NCBI GenBank assembly: GCA_903929895.1
Contig: CAIYWM010000326.1
Location: 1 to 9,324, forward strand
DNA: 9,324 bases
DNA from: an uncultured Alphaproteobacteria bacterium
Lineage (GTDB): Bacteria; Pseudomonadota; Alphaproteobacteria; Reyranellales; Reyranellaceae
Reading direction: 5' to 3'
Part shown: in pieces, positions 5,749 through 9,324 of the stretch
Numbering within the stretch: the first letter of the stretch is position 1
Layout of the letters: each line of letters begins with the position of its first letter
Program-made: the position numbers and the translations under genes
Notes under the pieces: generated by a model
What the model saw: only the letters and a program-made list of their open reading frames with translations
What the model was told of the DNA's origin: nothing
The model's database searches: none

Positions 5749-6933
5749 TCACTGCATAGGCAGCGGATACAACACGCCACCCCTGGTCCAAAGCGCATTG
5801 ACGCCGCGAGAAAACTTCAACGCGGACTCGGCCCCGAAGTAGCGTTCGTAGCTTTCGCCGTAATTGCCGACCTGCGCGATGATTCGGTAGGCCCATTGCT
5901 CGTCGAGGCCGAGCGACTGGCCGTTGCCGGTGTCGAGGCCGAGCAGCCGGCGAGCGGCCAGCAATCGCGTGTTGCGGAAGCTTTCGACGTTCTGCGACGT
6001 GATGCCGAGCTCCTCAGCTTCAAGGCGCGCATTGTGCGTCCAGCGCACGATATCGATCCACTCGTCGTCACCCGCCCGCACGTATGGGCCCTGCGGCTCC
6101 TTCGAGATGATCTCGGGCAGCATGAGATAGTCGTCGGCCTTGCCGGTGTCGACGATAGCCGTGGCGAGACCGGTCGACTGCTGGGTGACCGCCTCGCACG
6201 CCCCGGTCACGAACGCCTCGAAGGTTGCTTCGGTCCTGTCGAACAGGATGAGCTTCACCGACAGGCCGAGGCCGGCGAACCAGTCGAGCGTATTCTCCTG
6301 ATAAGTCGTGTCGCGCGTCATGCAGATGCGCGCCTTGTCGAGTTGGACGAGGTTCTTGATGCCAGATCGCTTGGACACCACGAAGCCCTGGCCGTCGATG
6401 TAAGTCACGGCGGCGTAGCGCACACCGGTGTCCCCGGTGCTGCGACGCAGGGTGATCGTGGTATTGCGCACCAGAAGGTCGATCTGCCCGCTCTTCAGCA
6501 AGTCGAACCGGTCGGTCGCGGTCGCGGCGACGAACTTCACCTTGCTGGCGTCGCCCAGGGTCGCGGCCGCGATCGAGCGGCAGAAATCGACGTCGAAGCC
6601 CGACCACCGCCCCTGCGTGTCGACGACGGAGAAGCCGGGCAACTCACCATTGACACCACACAGGACCTGGCCGCGCTTCTTGATGAGCGCGAGAGTCGGC
6701 TCCGGCGACTGGGGAGCGGTGGCCGCGGCAGGTGAAACACCGGCACCCACCTGCCCCGGTGTCTGAATCGGCAACAGTGGTTGACCAGGCAGTGTGCCAG
6801 AAGCTTGAGCCGCCGGCGGTCGCGCCGAATCTTGCGATGATGCGGGCGAGGGTTGAGCCGACACGGAAAGCGGTGCCGCAAGAGCCACCATCGCCGACGC
6901 AGCGAGAAGTATTGCCGGAAACCTTGTGTTCAT
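5749..6933 (-). CDS. AapJ-like general amino-acid ABC transporter substrate-binding protein
   Basis: Periplasmic binding protein of 394 residues resembling AapJ of the general L-amino-acid transporter. The signal peptide is MNTRFPAILLAASAMVALAA with a likely cut after SVSA (26). An unusual Ala/Pro/Ser/Gln-rich segment, about 27-79, precedes the fold. The family core then runs in order: TLALIKKRGQVLCGVNGELP (80-99), GRWSGFDVDFCRSIAA (108-123), RNTTITL (156-162), YIDGQGFVV, the LPEIISKEPQGPYVRAGDDE block (272-291), VGNYGESYERYFG (355-367) and RGVNALWTRGGVLYP (376-390). The linker makes it longer than ordinary AapJ proteins. There is no lipobox cysteine, so it is not an obvious lipoprotein. An in-frame Met 7 codons earlier (6954) is possible, but GGTGAG before 6933 and a cleaner signal peptide favour the later start. 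The AapQMP permease and ATPase genes are absent here. The ligand is most likely an amino acid, by homology only. Confidence 0.93.
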   Translation of the reverse strand: MNTRFPAILLAASAMVALAAPLSVSAQPSPASSQDSARPPAAQASGTLPGQPLLPIQTPGQVGAGVSPAAATAPQSPEPTLALIKKRGQVLCGVNGELPGFSVVDTQGRWSGFDVDFCRSIAAATLGDASKVKFVAATATDRFDLLKSGQIDLLVRNTTITLRRSTGDTGVRYAAVTYIDGQGFVVSKRSGIKNLVQLDKARICMTRDTTYQENTLDWFAGLGLSVKLILFDRTEATFEAFVTGACEAVTQQSTGLATAIVDTGKADDYLMLPEIISKEPQGPYVRAGDDEWIDIVRWTHNARLEAEELGITSQNVESFRNTRLLAARRLLGLDTGNGQSLGLDEQWAYRIIAQVGNYGESYERYFGAESALKFSRGVNALWTRGGVLYPLPMQ

Positions 6934-7043
6934 CTCACCCACACCGCTGGCCATCGGGACTCGACAAGATGGCGTATCCTAACAATGCAGGTGAGGCTGC
7001 CGAAAGAGTCTCGCCGGAAACCGTTCGCAGCGCGGCTCCGCTT

Positions 7044-7208
7044 CTAGGGCAGATGCAGGTCGAGGGCGAAGACGGCACAGAAGAAGACGACCGTGCGGAG
7101 CGCGCCGTCGGGCGTCGACGAGCGCAGGTAGATCTTGAGGCCATCCTTGCCGTCGACAGTCTCCTCGGTCGCGGTCGTCGCGACGTCTCTCCCCGCCGCT
7201 GAAATCAA
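7044..7208 (-). pseudogene. Truncated, internally deleted alpha/beta-hydrolase remnant
   Basis: A 54-codon frame from TTG 7208 to TAG 7044 encodes ETVDGKDGLKIYLRSSTPDG followed by ALRTVVFFCAVFALDLHLP. The first part matches the N-terminus of lysophospholipase or monoacylglycerol-lipase type alpha/beta hydrolases (GxDGLKIxxRSWxPDGxPRAVVV). AVFALDL resembles the later strand that ends LDLRGRG in that family. The roughly 20-25 residues normally between them, with the oxyanion HG motif, are missing, and a stop comes soon after. This reads as an in-frame internal deletion plus loss of the remainder, including the catalytic Ser, Asp and His. No Shine-Dalgarno sequence precedes the TTG. It is the only coding trace in the 330-nt stretch 6934-7263. 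The rest of that stretch includes the upstream region of the AapJ-like gene, where I see no convincing promoter. A small expressed protein cannot be ruled out. Confidence 0.45.
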
Positions 7209-7263
7209 GGACAGAGGCTTACTGCACCACTACGACATCGGCCATTCGGCCCAAGACGAGGCG

Positions 7264-8271
7264 TCATTCGAGCCAACGCAGGCAGCCTGTCGCTTCGAGC
7301 ACGGGATCGAGCCGCCGGCGCACGTCGGCCGGCGACGCGGCCAGCTTCTTGCGCAACGCGTCGTAGCACTTCGCCTGATAGCGGAAGGGCGCCTGGCTCC
7401 ACGGCCGGCCGAGAAGGTCGAGATCGACCGAGGGTGCGCCGCTTTCGAGCGCCGCGCGGTTCGCGGCCAGGAACGGCAGGTAGGTCTCCGCGCAGTGCTT
7501 CAGCAGGGCGGTCACGCCCTCCGGCAAGGGTGCATCGGCCGCCAGCCAATCACCCTCGACGCCCGACGCATCGTCGAGCCGCAGCAGCCAGCAATAGACG
7601 TCGGGCGCCCGCTCCCGCATCTCCATCATCGGCGTCGGATCGACCGACAGGATCTGCAGCTGGCCGAACAGGCCGAAATCGGCCAGCGACGGGCGCGAGC
7701 CGAACAGGAACTCGATCTTGCGGACGTGGGCATCGAGCGTGTCGAGGATGAAGCGATAGCTGTCCTCGATGATCGGGCGGTTGCCCTCGGTGCAGCCGAC
7801 CATCGCCATGCGGCCCACCTGGCGGTCGTTGAAGGTCTGCATCGCCTCGCGCCGCTCGGCCTCGGGCATCTGCGGATTGCGCGAGGTGATCACCCAATCC
7901 TGGGCGAACGCGCGGTCGGGCGCATAGAACCAGCGATAGTGGAACATCATCTTGGTGACCCACTCGTCGCCGAAATCCTCCAGCAGGTCGCTGAGATAGG
8001 CGTGCGCCGGATCACCTGGAATGATCGAGCGCTGGCCAGGATGGGCGCGTTCCAGCGCATGAGCGAGCGGCGTCGAATCGTTCATCACCGTGCCGTCGGG
8101 GAACGTCAGCGCCGGGATCACCGGCGGCAGGCCCGCCGCGACCGCGACGTCGCGCGGCCAGCCCACGGCCTTCCAGATAAAGGGCAGCCGGCGATAGCGC
8201 AGGAGGGCGCGCATCTTCACCGAATAGGGCGAGGGGCCGAAGCCGTGGAGGATGTAGGGGTTTGTGCTCAT
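7264..8271 (-). CDS. Glutathione S-transferase family protein, long form
   Basis: 335-residue soluble GST homologue, about 100 residues longer than a typical GST. The N-terminal domain has PYILHGFGPSPYSVKMRALL (5-24) with S14 and S17 as candidate active-site serines, VIPALTFPDG (51-60) with cis-proline P53, and the glutathione pair D65-S66 in MNDSTPLAHALE. The helical domain has RPSLADFGLFGQL (193-205), with S195 and D198 forming the usual Ser-x-x-Asp capping box. The extra length lies mainly in an insert near 100-165 and a C-terminal tail after about 280. It is the second gene of an operon. The upstream sulfatase stops at 8285, and an in-frame ATG at 8283 lies 1 nt after that stop. ATG 8271, preceded by GAGTGGTGAC, gives the usual short GST N-terminus and is preferred. 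Translation is probably coupled to the sulfatase, which suggests a shared substrate pathway. Confidence 0.9.
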   Translation of the reverse strand: MSTNPYILHGFGPSPYSVKMRALLRYRRLPFIWKAVGWPRDVAVAAGLPPVIPALTFPDGTVMNDSTPLAHALERAHPGQRSIIPGDPAHAYLSDLLEDFGDEWVTKMMFHYRWFYAPDRAFAQDWVITSRNPQMPEAERREAMQTFNDRQVGRMAMVGCTEGNRPIIEDSYRFILDTLDAHVRKIEFLFGSRPSLADFGLFGQLQILSVDPTPMMEMRERAPDVYCWLLRLDDASGVEGDWLAADAPLPEGVTALLKHCAETYLPFLAANRAALESGAPSVDLDLLGRPWSQAPFRYQAKCYDALRKKLAASPADVRRRLDPVLEATGCLRWLE

Positions 8272-8284
8272 GTCACCACTCATT

Positions 8285-9324
8285 TTACCACTGGCCGAAG
8301 AAGATGCCGTGCTGGCGATGCCTGGCCGTGCGCGCCGCGACATAGGCGTCGTCGACCGTGACGCGGCTCTTGCGCGCCTTGGCCCACGCGTTCAGCCGGT
8401 CCTCCATCTCGCGGAAGATTGGCGCATAGGTCAGGTCGGCGCCGAGATCGCGCCGCTCCTTCGGGTCGTTGGCGAGATCGAACAGCATGGGCCGGTAGCC
8501 CTGCCACCAGACGTATTTCCAGCGGTCGGTGCGCACCATGATGGCGCGGCATTCGTCGGGCTTGCGGCCGAGGATCGTGCGCGCCTCGCGGAAGGAATAG
8601 TCGAGTTCCGAGAAGACCGCGTCGCGCCAGGTGTCGAGATGGATCTTGCGCAGCAGCGGCAGCAGCGAACGGCCTTCGAGCAGATGATCCTGTGGCGGCA
8701 GGCCGAGCGTTTCGAGGATGGTCGGCACGACGTCGATCGCCTCGACGAAACGCTCATCGACCGTGCCGCGTGTCAGGTCGGCCTCGGGATCGGGATCGAC
8801 CACGATGAAGGGCACGCGCTGCGCCTCCTCGTAGAACATCTCCTTTTCGCCCAGCCAGTGGTCGCCCAGGAAGTCGCCGTGGTCGGCGGTGAAGATGATC
8901 AGCGTATCGTCGAGCCGGCCGGCACGCTCCATGTGCGCGAACAGGCGGCCCAGCCAGTCGTCGAGCTGGCGGATCAGGCCCATATAGGCCGGCCGCACGA
9001 TGCCTGGCGCCTCGGGCCGGCTGAAGGAAACCGATTCCTCCATCTCGCGATAGGCGGCCAGCACGGGATGCTCGTTCGCCCTCTCCTGCTCGTCGCGGTT
9101 CAGCGGCAGCATGTCGGCCGCGCCGTACATGTTGTGATAGGGCGCCGGCGCCATGTAGGGCCAGTGCGGCTTCACGTAGCTGAGATGCAGGCACCAGGGC
9201 TTGTCGCCCATCTCGTCGATGAAGCGCATCGCCTCGCGCGTCATGTAGGCGGTCTCGGAATGCTCCTCCTTCACGCGCGCCGGCAGGTGGACGTTGCGCA
9301 TGTGCCAGCCGGAGGCTTTCTCGC
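8285..9324 (-). CDS. Sulfatase / phosphonate monoester hydrolase-like protein, C-terminal part (cut by right edge)
   Basis: Hydrolase of the alkaline phosphatase superfamily that cleaves sulfate, phosphate or phosphonate esters at a metal site. The last 345 codons are visible and the frame is open to the edge; Met at 9301 is internal. HLSYVKPHWPYMAPAPYH (from about 9187) is the family's conserved Pro-His segment, with the His codon at 9164-9166. IIFTADHGDFLGDHWLGEKE carries the metal-binding Asp-His pair (8879-8884) and, 12 residues after that His, a lysine (8843-8845) as in phosphonate monoester hydrolases. RVPFIVVDPD, EAIDVVPTILETLGLP and LEGRSLLPLL follow in family order. The C-terminal subdomain has TDRWKYVWWQGYRPMLFDLA. 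The Cys/Ser-x-Pro-x-Arg site that becomes formylglycine, and the first metal ligands, lie beyond the edge, so activity cannot be judged. Its TAA leads into the GST by 1-13 nt, giving a two-gene operon. Confidence 0.92.
   Translation of the reverse strand, partial: EKASGWHMRNVHLPARVKEEHSETAYMTREAMRFIDEMGDKPWCLHLSYVKPHWPYMAPAPYHNMYGAADMLPLNRDEQERANEHPVLAAYREMEESVSFSRPEAPGIVRPAYMGLIRQLDDWLGRLFAHMERAGRLDDTLIIFTADHGDFLGDHWLGEKEMFYEEAQRVPFIVVDPDPEADLTRGTVDERFVEAIDVVPTILETLGLPPQDHLLEGRSLLPLLRKIHLDTWRDAVFSELDYSFREARTILGRKPDECRAIMVRTDRWKYVWWQGYRPMLFDLANDPKERRDLGADLTYAPIFREMEDRLNAWAKARKSRVTVDDAYVAARTARHRQHGIFFGQW

Noticed and set aside
7135..8361. 408-codon open frame on the plus strand, antisense to the long GST and the end of the sulfatase
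   Set aside because: Arg/Gly/His/Leu-rich composition without recognisable motifs, typical of antisense frames in GC-rich DNA. The opposite strand encodes a clear GST.
1..9324. Search for CRISPR repeats, tRNA, rRNA, insertion sequence ends, transposase or recombinase genes, toxin-antitoxin pairs and defence systems
   Set aside because: No spaced direct repeats, no cloverleaf-like segments, no mobile-element or immune-family protein signatures were seen in the intact genes or gaps.

Overview
The window is GC-rich DNA with dense coding on both strands. The protein families suggest an environmental alphaproteobacterium of the Bradyrhizobium/Reyranella kind: orphan Bug-type binding proteins, an AapJ-like amino-acid binding protein, several glutathione S-transferase (GST) homologues, a membrane class III adenylate cyclase and a phosphonate-monoester-hydrolase-like sulfatase. 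The organism is inferred from protein character only; there is no rRNA or other marker.

Layout, left to right. A 5' part of an M17 leucyl aminopeptidase gene (minus) leaves the left edge and is divergent, across 53 nt, from a 222-residue GST (plus). A hairpin follows the GST, then a 59-residue unknown protein (minus). Bases 1869-2327 hold no intact gene, but do hold the C-terminal part of an SGNH/GDSL-type hydrolase, which looks like a gene remnant. Next come a Bug/TctC-type periplasmic binding protein with a Tat-like signal (minus, hairpin downstream) and a six-helix membrane adenylate cyclase (minus, strong hairpin downstream). A 175-nt divergent region separates the cyclase from a second GST-like gene (plus). 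That gene meets an AapJ-like binding protein (minus) tail to tail, 3 nt apart. Bases 6934-7263 hold no intact gene, but a 54-codon reading frame there looks like the internally deleted start of an alpha/beta hydrolase. The right end is a minus-strand operon: a sulfatase-family hydrolase, cut by the window edge, followed almost without a gap by a long 335-residue GST homologue.

The genes do not form one recognisable pathway. They read as a patchwork of single-gene metabolic and uptake functions: peptide turnover, solute capture, conjugation or detoxification, cAMP signalling and ester cleavage. Two eroded genes mark past deletions. I found no mobile element, CRISPR array, tRNA, rRNA, toxin-antitoxin pair or defence system, and nothing that convinces me of a wholly new system. 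The points most worth a second look are the two gene remnants, the adenine-pocket serine in the cyclase, the strand-specific hairpins, the Ala/Pro linker in the AapJ-like protein, and the sulfatase-GST pair.
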